DNA of 37,262 nucleotides from Scytalidium lignicola (lineage: Eukaryota > Ascomycota > Leotiomycetes). The number at the start of each line of letters is the position of its first letter. Position 1 is the first letter of the stretch. The stretch covers positions 1 through 37,262 of the forward strand of contig NCSJ02000392.1 in the NCBI GenBank assembly GCA_002812745.2. The letters are read 5' to 3'. The notes beneath the pieces are model-generated. The model did no database searches. It worked only from the letters and a program-made list of their open reading frames with translations, and was not told where the DNA came from. Below are positions 1 through 9,965 of this stretch, in pieces. The translations under genes and the position numbers were made by a program.

Positions 1-200
1 AGATTTTGTAGAATTAGAATAATATTTTCATCGTAACATAGGTAATTTTCTCTGTTTAGATAGAAATTGTATAGCAAGTTGTATGGGTCGGCTATCTCGC
101 GAAAGGTGACGAGATTTTTTGAGGTGACGAGAAAAAAATGTGCCAACCACCCCTAGGTGGTTGGTAGCGAAAATTTCCCACCGTCCGAGCGCCCACCAAC
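1..200 (+). mobile_element. 3' tail of a pogo-like element (family B, copy 1)
   Basis: This segment matches base for base, with scattered transitions, the segment at about 23998-24200, which lies directly downstream of a degraded pogo-type transposase. Shared landmarks are the opening agattttgtagaattaga, a duplicated ggtgacgaga / ggtgatggac stretch, a near-perfect hairpin (ccaaccaccc...ggtggttgg at about 143-164) and the end caccaactattag. It is therefore the right end of a second copy whose body lies outside the window. The left boundary is not visible. The exact last base is uncertain by a few bases, because a TA target duplication could sit inside ctattaggta. Confidence 0.75.
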
Positions 201-315
201 TATTAGGTATGTCTCCTTTACTTTGAAAATCGTGCGGGATCATCACGCCTCGCGCATACTCCTTGCTCTGCTTACAAAACTGTACCATGCTGAACAGCAA
301 ACACGCATGGTATCC

Positions 316-373
316 CTTGCTAGTGCTGAATACACCTTGCTAGTGCTGAATACACCTTGCTAGTGCTGAATAC
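316..373. repeat. 20-bp tandem repeat, 2.9 copies
   Basis: The unit cttgctagtgctgaatacac occurs at 316-335 and 336-355, with a partial copy at 356-373. The copies are identical, so the array is recent. It lies between the pogo tail and the left arm of the next element. Confidence 0.95.
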
Positions 374-392
374 TGTGGTACACATTGAGTGC

Positions 393-438
393 TGGAACCG
401 GTCAGCGGGAGCGCTTGGAACCGGTCAGCGGGAGCGCC
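393..438. repeat. 23-bp direct duplication at the outer edge of a TIR
   Basis: The 23-bp unit starting tggaaccggtcagcgggagc is present twice in tandem (393-415 and 416-438), differing at the final base. The inner copy merges into the left terminal inverted repeat of the element at 424-1203. The duplication may therefore reflect slippage or an aberrant transposition event at that end. Confidence 0.9.
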
Positions 439-625
439 TAAATTGCGGACAGCTACACTAAAACAGCTAAGATACTAAAGCGTACTAATCCCAAAAAGGC
501 AAGTGAATTCGTATACTTTTAACAGGGGTTTATATTCCACTATTTTATTAGGTTAATGTATTTTTGTACTTGGAAAAAATTTTCAGGTTACATTGTACAA
601 ACTTGTGTAAGTTATTATAGTACTA

Positions 626-850
626 TCCCTTCTCCCGGTGAAAATGGTTGCAGTTATGCAAATAGTTGCAATTATGCAAATTATGCGAAATAGGTAGATT
701 CTGTCCAATCATAGTGGCTATTTAGCTCCCCAACCGAAATTGAGCTGACATTGTCTAGCGACTCTGATTGGACAGAATCTACCTATTTCGCATAATTTGC
801 ATAATTGCAACTATTTGCATAACTGCAACCATTTTCACCGGGAGAAGGGA
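626..850. mobile_element. 225-bp MITE with perfect 86-bp inverted arms
   Basis: The arms 626-711 and 765-850 are exact reverse complements over all 86 bases, separated by a 53-bp spacer. The element starts tcccttctcccgg, ends ccgggagaaggga, and is flanked on both sides by TA (624-625 and 851-852). TA duplications are typical of Tc1/mariner and pogo-type insertions. There is no ORF, so it is non-autonomous. The arms contain iterated ttatgcaaa motifs. The single strand would fold into a very stable hairpin. The lack of any mismatch shows recent insertion or gene conversion, and no RIP damage. The host element around it is clearly older. Confidence 0.93.
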
Positions 851-851
851 T

Positions 852-1012
852 AACAGCTTGTAGCTTATAGCATATAACCTGTAGCTTGTAGCTGGTAGCT
901 TATAGCTTATAGTGACAAATAGATTATAGCATGTAGTAGCTTATGGCATATAGTAGCTTGTAGCCTGTAATTATAATGCATTATAACGTTGTAATAGCCT
1001 GTAAAAGCTTAT
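852..1012. repeat. Degenerate low-complexity tract of tagctt/gtagcttata units
   Basis: The tract consists of irregular repeats of tagctt, gtagct and tatagc (for example agcttgtagcttatagcata). No unit length is constant. It is a low-complexity filler inside the degraded TIR element, immediately right of the MITE. Confidence 0.8.
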
Positions 1013-1222
1013 CGCAACTCGTAAATATATCTTAGCAAATTTTACTAAGTACAAACGTATTAACTTAATTTGGAATAACATCAAATTCTTTACTTACAAG
1101 ATTCGCAAACTAACTTGCCCTTTAGGTTTTGGTGTATTTGCTATGGTAGTATCTTGGCAATTTTAGTATAGTTATCCGCAATTCAGGCGCTCCCCCAGTC
1201 AGCATCTTGTTACTAGCGCGTA

Positions 1223-3577
1223 ATCGTCGGGCCTCAGGCAAGCGCATTGCCCGACAAAACTCGCATTCGCTCGTAGTCGGTGGAAGCGAGTGTGGCCGCA
1301 AAGCGAGTGTGGCCACTTCTTTTTTTTGTATGGTAAACGCACACAAATTAAATACACCCCACCATCACTTCTTTCCTCTGAATATATCCTTTGCTTGCGC
1401 AAACATGTCTACACCTACCAAAGAACGTATTCGTCAGGCTAAAGAATGGTTAGCTGAAAACCCTACAGAAAGCCAACATGTTGCAGCCAAACTATTCAAA
1501 GTTAATAGATCAAGCTTGAATATGGCAATTCGGAGGGGTAATAGTGTTCAGCATGGAGGTCAAAATAAGATCTTGACAATTAGTCAAGAACGAGCTGTAC
1601 ATTCCTTTATTAAATCATACCTTGAGAATGGCCAACTTCCTACTAAAGATATTATATTTGGAGTTATTTGTTATATCCAAAAAGAAGGTAATCGACCTTC
1701 TCCATCTTATAGTTGGTTTCGCAAATGGTAGAAAGCTCAACCTGGCCTCCATAAAATCAAGACTAAACCGATTGCTCGAAATCGAGTTACTGCTCAAGAT
1801 ATAGAAGAAGTCCAAGATTGGTTTCGACGTTACAAATCGGCAATTAAAAAGTATGATATTCGAAAGTACAATTTGTATAATTTCGACGAATCTGGCTTTT
1901 GAATTGGTTGTCCTAAAGGAGTAGAGGTATTAGTTCCAACTGAGTTAACTGAGGTATGAATTCTTTAATCCAATTTAACATTTGAACTAATAATTAACTT
2001 AGCTTTACTCTTTAAGTCCTGAAAATCGACGATCTGTGACTATGGTTAAAACCATTTGTGCTAATGGAGAATCTCCTATTCCTCCTATAGCAATCGTTGA
2101 AGGTAAATACCATATGGTATCATGGTATAAAGATTAATTGAAAGGTTCAGAAGTAATTCATTTGTCAAAGAATAGATATATTACAAACAACATAACTCTT
2201 CGATTCTTAGAGTACTTTATTCGACATACACATACAAGTCCTGATCAACTATACAAATTACTACTAATAGACAATCAAAGTAGTCATACAAACCCTGAAT
2301 TGACATTGTTAGCTAGAAGTAACAATATAATATTATTTACCTTTCCATTACATTTTACTCATTGTATGCAGCCTCTAGATGTAGGAGTATTCCAGCCATA
2401 CAAGTACTGGCATAATAAAGCTATTTAAAGTGTTACAGAATCCTTTGATTTCGAATATACGTTAAGTTCTTTCTTTTGAGATTTACTTACAATTCAACAA
2501 GAAACTTTCAAAAAGACTATAATTCAGAATGCTTTCAAAAAGGCTAGTATATGGCCAATTGACAAAGAAGTTACTTTTACACTTATAAAGAAATATATGA
2601 AAGTGGAATCCAAAAAGGAATCGACTATAGAATATGAATTACCTAAACCAGGAATTCCTGAAACAATTCGCCAAGTCCAATATCAACTTGGAGAGCTTAA
2701 ACCAAAGGTCATGGATCTTTTAAGCTCTCCATCTCAACGCAAATTTGAGTCTTTTATTCGTGGAGCTCAATTAGTATTAGATGAAGGAGAATTCACCAAA
2801 TTCGATCAAGATATGGCATTAGGAGAGCTTGTGGCTAAGAAACCATCAAATCGAAAGAGGCTACAAAAAGGAGGAGAATTAACTGTTGAAGCAGCTTACT
2901 CATGGATTGAAGAGAAAGAACGAAAGGAAGCAGAGAAAGCAGCCNAAAAAAGAAGTTAGAATGCTCCGTCAAATAGTTAATAAAGAGAAAAAGGATTAGA
3001 AGGCAGCATGGGTTGCATGGCGTAAGAAGGAATCACTTAGAAAGAAGGCAATTAAACAGCTTCCTCGTGGTGTAATAGGTAAACCAGTTTTGTACAAAGA
3101 GCATACTCCTCCATCATTCCCAGAGCCTGGAAAAGAGCCAATTAACCAGAAGCTTACAGTTACACCAATAGTTGATTTAACAGAGATTCCACTTCATAGA
3201 CCATCTCAAACACCTATACAACATACGATCAGAACAAGCTTCACAAAGTCAGAGTTACAGGAAGGAGCACAGCAAGTGGAACAACAAGAACAACAGGAGG
3301 AGGACAGTGATGACTCAGAGTAAAGCTTTATTCACTTAGATTTAGAAGGTGAATTTGGATATAATTGCACTTCAAGCGATTCAGACAGTTCATTGAGTTC
3401 CGATGAATCCAGCGAAGGAGGATATTACAAGTTGTGGTAGTTAGTATTCAATTTATATGCGTTTACCATACNAAAAAAAAGAAGTGGCCACACTCGCTTT
3501 GCGGCCACACTCGCTTCCACCGACTACGAGCGAATGCGAGTTTTGTCGGGCAATGCGCTTGCCTGAGGCCCGACGAT
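1223..3577 (+). mobile_element. Complete pogo/Fot1-like DNA transposon, 2355 bp
   Basis: Terminal inverted repeats of about 119 bp lie at 1223-1340 and 3459-3577. They begin atcgtcgggcctcaggcaag and match almost perfectly across the whole length, including an internal direct pair gcgagtgtggcc. The dinucleotide TA flanks both ends (1221-1222, 3578-3579), the target duplication of the Tc1/mariner/pogo superfamily. The inside is a single transposase gene in the plus orientation. An N precedes the A-run in the right TIR (3472). The TIRs are nearly identical, so the insertion is young, but the transposase is already disabled by stop codons. Confidence 0.95.
1405..3323 (+). pseudogene. Pogo-type DDE transposase, disrupted
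   Basis: Conceptual protein of about 620 residues starting at ATG 1405 (MSTPTKERIRQAKEW). The N-terminal 40 residues form a helix-turn-helix of the Psq/CENP-B type (HVAAKLFKVNRSSLNMAI). A DDE_1 catalytic core follows: the first Asp in YNFDESGF (1885-1887), the second in LLIDNQSSH (2270-2272) and the third in QPLDVGVF (2378-2380). A 49-bp intron (1954-2002) joins ELTE to LYSLSPENRR in frame. The C-terminus is charged and lysine/glutamate-rich, ending QQEEDSDDSE. In-frame stops occur at 1729 (TAG), 1900 (TGA), 2135 (TAA), 2426 (TAA), 2477 (TGA) and 2997 (TAG), most explicable as C-to-T changes in CAA, CAG or CGA. A frame change at the N of 2945 may only be unresolved A-run length. All three catalytic Asp codons remain. 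Confidence 0.9.
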
Positions 3578-4627
3578 TATAGCTGAACCTTTCATCCCTG
3601 TGAGGTTGAACCATATTCAACAATTAGTTGGTTGCTCTCAGTTATACTTTACAGCTATACAAGAAGCTCACCTATGATCCTTAATATGAAAATTGTAGTT
3701 TAGAAAAACTACTAACGATATATGGTTTATAGCTTACGATTTATTCTTTGACATTATTAGTCAATTTGGCAAATTCAAGCGATTCTATTGGTGAGAAGTC
3801 TAAAATGGTCAATTGTAAAGAGTCCGAAGAATATTATCGTCATTCAAGAGTAACTTGTAATAATTACATCATAAAGTACAGGTGAAGGTAATGCTAAGGC
3901 CAGCTGTAACTTGAAGTGTAAATGAAAGACCTTACAAGTAATTTAAAGTGATATAATTATAGAATACAGTTTGATTAACGGATTAGCTGTACAAATTGAA
4001 ACAAATTTCGAGTACATGTAGAGTTATATTTAGAAGGGGAAAGCGTTTGTGGGTTATCAGTCTGCCTATAGTCGAGACAACACGGGTTAACCGTAGTTTT
4101 TTACTTAGTTCAATTTCAAGGGTTTGCTGGCATGTGGAGAAAAGTTCCAATATTATATTGCTTTTGCAGTCATGGTTCGTTGGAGAAATGATCAATTCCA
4201 AATCGAGCATCGCCTCTTAATCGCATATTGTGAAAATTTTGAATTTGTATTGGTACAGATATCCGGATATGCCCTGAGGTGATACTTGAAGCTGATCAAT
4301 CTGATTACTCATGGAAGCAGTTAATAAGCCTCAAGGAATTATAGAAATTCGAGGCTGAGACAGAGCCATGTTATCATTTAAGGCGCAGTAAATAGGCCGG
4401 TACGATGCTAATTTGGAACCACAGGTTCAAAACGAGACTAAGGGCACACCCCGAGAGTTTATCTGATGTTGAAAAAAATTCTAATAGCTTTAGAAAGCAA
4501 GAGACAGAAAGGTGAATCGTTCAATGGCTGCTATATATGCATATCTAGCTATTTTACACGACAATATGATTATGATGTTTGCTGAGGGTCCCCCGGCTCA
4601 GCGCGGAACGTAAAATAAAGAATATGG
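3578..4627. other. Intergenic, no gene recognised
   Basis: The sequence is moderately AT-rich between the pogo element and the 3' end of the amino acid permease gene. Short open frames at 3983-4220 on both strands overlap each other and resemble no family I know. A stretch near 3623-3641 (attagttggttgctctca) loosely resembles the reverse complement of the family B pogo end. It could be a relic of a left terminus, but the match is short. Confidence 0.6.
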
Positions 4628-6282
4628 TTAGGAATCACCTGCAGTGACACCAGAATTGTCTGTACATGAGAATGCACCACCTGGGAATCAAAATCATTAT
4701 CAGTTATGTAGACTTCGAGCGATAGGCCACTTTAAGGTGGAATTCACTTACCAATGGTGCCATCAGCGTATGCAGCGATGATTTGTTTGATGACAGAGTA
4801 ATTGCCAGCAACACACATGAATGCTCCTAGGAGAATTAAGGAGATGTGGAAGAGCCACTGTAGCTTCCTCAACAGGCCCTCCTTCCGGTAATGTCCAAAA
4901 TCGTACAGCCAAAATAACGCAGGAAGCATAATTGTCAAGGGAGCGAAGCAGAATGACCCAATCATGGCAATTATGAAGCTAAAAATCGGAATCGCCTCAC
5001 ACAGGATGAATCCAATAGCTCCGATACTGGCCGTGCAACCAAGCCAAGTACCCCAGTGGACGATGCTATTGTCTTGAAGGTGCTTCGAGTTGCGTAGAAT
5101 CCGCACGAAGATGTATTTGGCAGCAACATGCATGTAGAGGCACGCAGAGACCACCAACCCGAAGAATCCAATTGCGTATGCAGCAATCTCGATGATACGG
5201 CCGGCACTTCCAAGCGAGGGGTTTGCAACCCACTGGCCACACCATCTATAGACAACCAGACTGAAAGCGAGGTATGTCATCTGAACAAGCACCATGCAGC
5301 AGTATACAGCCTTATTGTAGTCCTTTGGGTTCTTCATCTCAGAAATTACAGGCAGAAAGACCGGAGTTCCAGCAGACGACGCGAAAATGGTGAGGGAAGC
5401 TCCAACACCAGTAATAAAATCGGGACTGGCAATGACATGATAACCAAGCTCGAAATCACCTGTCCGAGGAGCAATGGCTGGTCTGTCTCTCGTAGTGACC
5501 CCGATGCTACATGTGATTAGCATGATATCTTGTTGAACTACCGGTGGAAAGAAATTACACAACGATGAAGACCGCGACATAGATAGAGGCAAATCCGATA
5601 TAGGTAAGGATTCCAATTTGGTGAAGTTTTCGAAAACTAGCAAGCGCAACGGCGAGTATGGTCGCTACGAGTGTAAACCATACAGTGCATACTGTCATCG
5701 ATTAGTCTCTTACACCAAAAACTCAACAGATGGAGACCTACTTCCGTGCTTAGAGAAGACATTGAGCGCAATCGAAATACCTAGGATGCCGGAACCGGCG
5801 CAGAGTATGCAGGCAATTATGAACATTGCACCAGTAAACTCTCGGAAGAAAACACCGCCAACTAGCTGGGCCATGTCCGCAACACTATGGCAACCAGGGT
5901 GACTATTTCGGAAGTTGCCTAGAACAATTGCTGAATATGTATTAACCAACCCCCAGCCTATGACCGAAAGGGAACCACCCACAGCACCCAGGTCAAACAT
6001 GGCAGTGGGAATACTAAGGACACCGGTTGCGAAGATGACTGTAAAATATTAGCATACCTGAAGTCCCATAACCGCATCACTATGGCTACCCTTCAAAAAG
6101 ATGGCTGAAGCTTTCGGCCATGATACCGTCCTAAAGTCGACCACGTCCTCGCCCCTCTTAAATATCTCAACCGCATTGGCTACCTCATCAGAATTGACTA
6201 CCTCAACGTCACCAGCGCTGATACTATCATTACTATGGCTTATGTGGCCCTTGTCGTCGGTCAGTTCCTTTTCGGTGCCCAT
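4628..6282 (-). CDS. Amino acid permease, AAAP family (Mtr-like neutral amino acid transporter)
   Basis: This gene encodes a plasma-membrane amino acid:proton symporter of the Aa_trans/AAAP family, closest by eye to fungal N-type/Mtr neutral amino acid permeases. Five exons read on the minus strand: 6282-6090, 6038-5742, 5691-5559, 5506-4752 and 4680-4628, giving 476 residues. Introns are 51, 50, 52 and 71 bp with GT...AG ends, and all phases fit. A hydrophilic N-tail of about 55 residues precedes FRTVSWPKAS and the first membrane segment (IFATGVLSIPTAM). Other recognisable family blocks are GAVGGSLSVIGWGLVNTY, GVTTRDRPAIAPRTG, FLPVISEMKNPKDY, SLVVYRWCGQW, HVAAKYIFVRILRNSKHL and VHWGTWLGC. 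About 11 membrane helices are expected. The last exon adds the usual polar C-terminus (AFSCTDNSGV). No stop or frameshift is seen, so the gene looks functional. The short ORF translations without splicing would truncate it. Confidence 0.93.
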
Positions 6283-6988
6283 ATTGTCACGTTATCTCCA
6301 GTGCAAAAAGACACTTTTCGCCGCACTTATCTCCAAACGTGTCCGATATTAGTCATTAAGCATTATGTATGCAGAGGCTCGAGAGAGTGGTCAACCTTAA
6401 TATAAGATATTTTTCAGCTCGACCAAAGGCGCTCAGTTTCATTACTGTACTACAGTATCTTCACCAGATAGCGAGAGATAAAGATTAAAAATAAGAGCCT
6501 ATAAGAGCCTGTAAAATACGTGCTGGATGCATTCAAACTGGGGTCTCCAAGATACAGTGATCTAATCAAGCAAAAGTGGTGTTCGGTACAGTATCCAGAG
6601 ATGCTGGTGGGTCGCAACAGAGCGGCATGAACTGGGGGTAGACTACGGGACGGTAAGGCAGGATCGATTCCTTCTTTACATAGGTTGTTTCCTATCTTAT
6701 CTTCAAGCAAACCTTAACTCTCTGGGATACTGTATCTGCCGATCTCGCCGAGACGGCCAAGGAAAAATTTCCAGTCAGTGTACGAAAAATCGCATAAGTC
6801 TAAGCGAAACATGGTCGAATCATGGTGACCCTGAATTCCTTATGTTCCCTCCAATATCTGGCCGTCAATTATATAAGCCGTAGAGATTCAGCGATTTATA
6901 TACTCCAAATTCTACAACATCTCGTTAGCCCTGGGATCTTAGAAAACAGAATTCGGTTTCAGTCAACCTGATTTTGGAAAATCCCATC
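6283..6988. promoter_or_regulatory. Divergent promoter region with GATA motifs
   Basis: About 700 bp separate the divergent starts of the amino acid permease (minus) and the lipocalin-like gene (plus). HGATAR-type sites, the binding motif of fungal nitrogen-regulatory GATA factors (AreA/Nit2 class), occur at 6292-6297, 6327-6332 and 6697-6702 (as TTATCT) and at 6476-6481 (AGATAA). Sites close to the permease start would fit nitrogen control. This is inferred from motif matches only; single GATA motifs are common by chance. Confidence 0.45.
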
Positions 6989-7630
6989 ATGATGTCTCTA
7001 CGCTGGTCGAGTATTTGCAGGGTATTTTGTCGGAATGCAATGCGGACTATGCCATCTCCATCACTCCTCCTTAGCATCACTCCTTACCAAGTCAGAGCAA
7101 ATCATATGACATCCAAGGATATCAATTCTCCTGAAACAAAACCATTGTCTATCCGTCAGCAACTAGCCGGCGCCTGGGAGCTAATTAACTACTATGCCTA
7201 CCTTCCAAACAACCCATCCGATATATTCTACCCCTTGGGACCTGACGCGACTGGCATCCTAATGTACACGCCTGACGGGTATATGTCAGTGCAGTTGCTC
7301 ATGCCAGGCCAGGCTCGATTCGAACGGGAGGACGGTTCTGAGAAGCAGTGGGCAGAGGTTGGTAAGAGCAGCACCACCTACACGGGGCCATTCTACCTGG
7401 ACGAACGGGGTGACGCACAGGGTAGACCCATCCTAATACACGATATGAGAGTCTCGAGTTTGCCATATTTTAAAGGGGAGAAGCAGAGGCGTCTCTTATG
7501 TTTCAGCGAGGAGGAAGATGGCAGGTACCTGGTACTGAAAGTGGACGGCACTATGAAGATGGGCGGGAAGCAGAGGTTTGTTGAACTGAGGTGGAGGAAG
7601 CTGCCGCACAATGAGAAGATGATGTCTTGA
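6989..7630 (+). CDS. Lipocalin-like domain protein, possibly mitochondrial
   Basis: Intronless frame of 213 residues from ATG 6989 (a second ATG follows at once; the open frame extends to a TTG at 6974). From about residue 52 the protein matches the fungal/bacterial lipocalin-like family (Lipocalin_5 type): QLAGAWELINYYAY, then FYPLGPDATGILMYTPDGYMS, a GPFYLDE segment and a C-terminal barrel strand series (RFVELRWRKL). Members are small beta-barrel proteins often encoded beside oxidoreductases, amidases or cyclases of catabolic or secondary pathways; a ligand is not known. The first 40 residues are rich in Arg and Ser and have no acidic residue, like a mitochondrial presequence. A later start at MTSKD (7106) would give a cytosolic form. 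The frame is intact. Confidence 0.8.
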   Translation: MMSLRWSSICRVFCRNAMRTMPSPSLLLSITPYQVRANHMTSKDINSPETKPLSIRQQLAGAWELINYYAYLPNNPSDIFYPLGPDATGILMYTPDGYMSVQLLMPGQARFEREDGSEKQWAEVGKSSTTYTGPFYLDERGDAQGRPILIHDMRVSSLPYFKGEKQRRLLCFSEEEDGRYLVLKVDGTMKMGGKQRFVELRWRKLPHNEKMMS

Positions 7631-7980
7631 ATATTAACTGTAAATTAAAAATTTACACTTCTTAAATTACTAAAAACATCTCTTCCTTTTTATGTTCTGA
7701 TCAAGTAAAATTAGTGAACAGAAAAATGCTATTAAATTATTATTTTTTATAAAAATATAAATAACTTAGGTTCTGTTAAATATGTTTTTTATATATTTAT
7801 GAAAAATAAAAAATAAATTATGTAAAATAGTATAATTTTTAAGTGCCGGTCATTCAATTAACTATAATAGCAACTCTGAATAATTAACAGGATCATCATC
7901 AGCAATATAGCCTAATAGAGAGGTAAAAATAAGTAAAGGTGGGAGTGTAAGAAGGGTAGTTAACCTACCTTCAAGTTTAA
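7631..7980. other. AT-rich intergenic, possible amidase remnant at the right edge
   Basis: The stretch 7631-7850 is very AT-rich with nothing recognisable. The minus-strand translation of about 7860-7980 continues the amidase pseudogene's frame without a clear motif and may be its decayed continuation. Confidence 0.5.
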
Positions 7981-8424
7981 TAATCCTCTTATTTGATGCT
8001 ATAACGGGACGAGGCTTTAGACTGGCGATGCCGTTGAAGGATGCGAGCCGACCAGCCTTCCCGAGCCACTCGCTACTTGAGCCGCCACAGGAGTCACTAG
8101 TTATCTACATATAGGTTCTACACATTGCCAATCCCCGATGTATCAGAAGTTCCTTCTAAGAAAACGTCCCCACACTCATCATGTGCACTGATTCAGTGGT
8201 TTCCCATAGTCGGACTAACACTGGCCAGAACTCACCAGCCGGCGTCCACATCGAGAATCTGCGTTATGACGGTGGTCTCAAAATCGGGCACCCACTCCTG
8301 CCCGTCCGCTACCCGGTCGTCTTTAGGGCAGCACGCCGGTGAGCACTATGCTGGCATTGCAATTTACAGCAATGGTATGGCCGGCCAGCACCAAGCATGC
8401 TGGCTCACGAAGCGCCGTAGGCAT
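7981..8424 (-). pseudogene. Amidase-signature family enzyme, decayed fragment
   Basis: The GC-richer island reads on the minus strand as broken blocks of an amidase-signature hydrolase (the family that cleaves amide bonds with a Lys-cisSer-Ser triad). In order: LAGHTIAVNCNASIVLTGV from 8424 downward (normally L-x-G-K-T-V-A-x-K-D-N-x-x-x-x-G-V-P); after a stop at 8323-8325 and a frame change, VPDFETTVITQILD (normally VPDxDATVVTRIL); DVFLEGTSDTSGIGNV; a GGSSS block; and FNGIASLKP (normally xxGIxGLKPT). The catalytic Lys position reads Asn (8362-8364). Part of the segment between GGSSS and GLKP is missing. Several stops and frame changes leave no usable product. The plus-strand open frame over the same bases is a shadow. 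It sits head-on between the lipocalin-like and cyclase genes. Confidence 0.7.
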
Positions 8425-8980
8425 CTTCTTATCTAGCTAATAAGTGATGCAGGGACAAATCAGGTTCTACCAAGTATGCATTTACTATCTTCATATAGCT
8501 GTAGTTCACAAATACTGTATTAGTCTTATCGTGGTTTAGTACTAAGAGGCGTTATCACTCAGTCCTTAGTTCTACTTGTACCTACTACAAGTAGAGTGCT
8601 AATTTCTTGAAAAGGTGGGATACGTTTGGATACGTTGATAATGAACCTTGAGACAGTTCCAACCAGTCGGATAGAAACCATACGTTTTATGGAGCCGACC
8701 TGAACTAATAATAACATAAGCCGAACGAGTCTCTACTTATATGAGATGATTTATTATTCACAAAGATTAAAGTGGGAGAATCAATTTCATGATCGGATAT
8801 GCGCCGAGCTACCCCCACCCTTAAATATTATCGATAGGAGTCAATCCTCCAATAACTGTTAAGTAAATCAGGGCTCTTCCTGTGAGGATATCTATCCAAA
8901 GGCTCCGAAATCTTTTACATGAATGCTTTCTTCTCTCATATATTCAACCTTGTCCCTTTAGAATCCGTCTCGCTGTGCAC
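8425..8980. other. Intergenic upstream of the cyclase gene
   Basis: No gene is recognised. A short inverted repeat (tctacttgtacctactacaagtaga, about 8570-8595) could form a small hairpin. The rest is presumed promoter and 5' UTR of the cyclase-family gene. Confidence 0.6.
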
Positions 8981-9965
8981 ATGGCGTCATCACTTCTTCA
9001 CATGTTCTATCGCCATCCCACTTCCGGGTTTTGTGCTTCTCAAATTTCATCCTCTGCACTGTTCCTTCGGGCTGCTAATGGCAGCTTTCGTAATTATGTC
9101 AAGTATCGACGATACGCAACAGTCTCGGGCAAGAAGCCTAAGATTGTTGACCTGAGTCGCGAATTGTATCATCGTGCTCTCGCGCATCCTTTCCACCCTC
9201 CGGTCATAATAACACCATGGGATACACATCAGCCAAAGCAGGAAGGAGACACAGTCTTGCGTTCGGCTTCGTATTCTATCTCATTCAGCGATCATGCAGG
9301 AACCCACGTCGATGCACCGAAACACTTCGATCCGTCTCCAGGAGCGTTGTCAGTTGACCAGATGCCGCTCGAGACTTTCTACACAGAAGGAATTGCACTG
9401 GATCTATCCCACGTGGAGCTCAAGGCATCTATTAGTATTCCAGAAATGGAGGAAGCATTGAAGAAGAGCGGGGAGGAGATTAAAGAGGGTGACACCGGTG
9501 CGTTTCCAGCCGGTGTATTTGGCTGACACTCCATAATTAATATCTGAAAAGTTTTGCTTTACATGGCGTTCAACAAGCGAGTTCATCAGGACGATCCACG
9601 ATGGCAGGTGAGTGAATTGGACATGCCACCATCCTAAGGATCAACCTTGCCGATCTAGAACGAGATTTCTAACGAGGCCCATCCAGCACGACTTTCCGGG
9701 TCTGGCACCAGAGTCGGTCCACTGGCTTGCGGACAAGGGTTGCAAGCTTTTTGGAGTAGAGGCGGTCTCGCCAGCACCAGAAGGTGAGCTCAACTTTAAG
9801 GCCCACAACATTTGCGGCGAGCGAGGCATTACGCATATGGAAGCGATGGACAATTTAGATCAAGTGATTGGCAAGGGGAGATTCAGGTTCATTGGATTCC
9901 CGCTGAAGTTCAGAGGAGGGAGTGGAAGCCCAATTAGAGCGGTTGCAGTCTTCGAATCGATGTGA
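8981..9965 (+). CDS. Cyclase-family hydrolase (kynurenine-formamidase-like)
   Basis: Three exons (8981-9497, 9552-9607, 9687-9965) encode 283 residues; the introns are 54 and 79 bp, phases 1 and 0. The family (Cyclase, PF04199 type) contains metal-dependent hydrolases such as bacterial N-formylkynurenine formamidase. Visible signatures: the opening VDLSRELYHRA, the metal-binding motif HAGTHVDAPKHF, EIKEGDT joined by splicing to VLLYMAF, the helix FPGLAPESVHWLADKG, then KLFGVEA, ICGERGITHMEAMDNLD and GFPLKFRGGSGSPIRAVAV at the end. ATG 8981 is chosen as the first in-frame Met. The N-terminal 50 residues (FRNYVKYRRYATVSGKK) look like a mitochondrial targeting sequence. No disruption is seen. 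A direct role in tryptophan breakdown is possible but unproven, since many fungal paralogues act on other substrates. Confidence 0.9.

Larger units (their letters stand above)
424..1203. mobile_element. Degraded non-autonomous TIR element hosting a nested MITE
   Basis: The left arm (about 424-476) and the right arm (about 1147-1203) are imperfect inverted copies. The shared cores are gcgcctaaattgcgga on the left and, read in reverse complement, gcgcctgaattgcgga on the right, followed on both sides by an actaaaa and agatact sequence. The differences are mostly transitions. Between the arms there is no coding capacity, only AT-rich sequence, the 626-850 MITE and a low-complexity tract. Without the MITE the element would be about 555 bp. 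Target duplications cannot be fixed because the left end is duplicated. Confidence 0.6.

Noticed and set aside
316..438. CRISPR-like array
   Set aside because: Units are contiguous with no spacers, and the organism is a fungus.
8125..8436. Plus-strand ORF of 103 codons
   Set aside because: No domain is seen, and the opposite strand reads as ordered amidase blocks.
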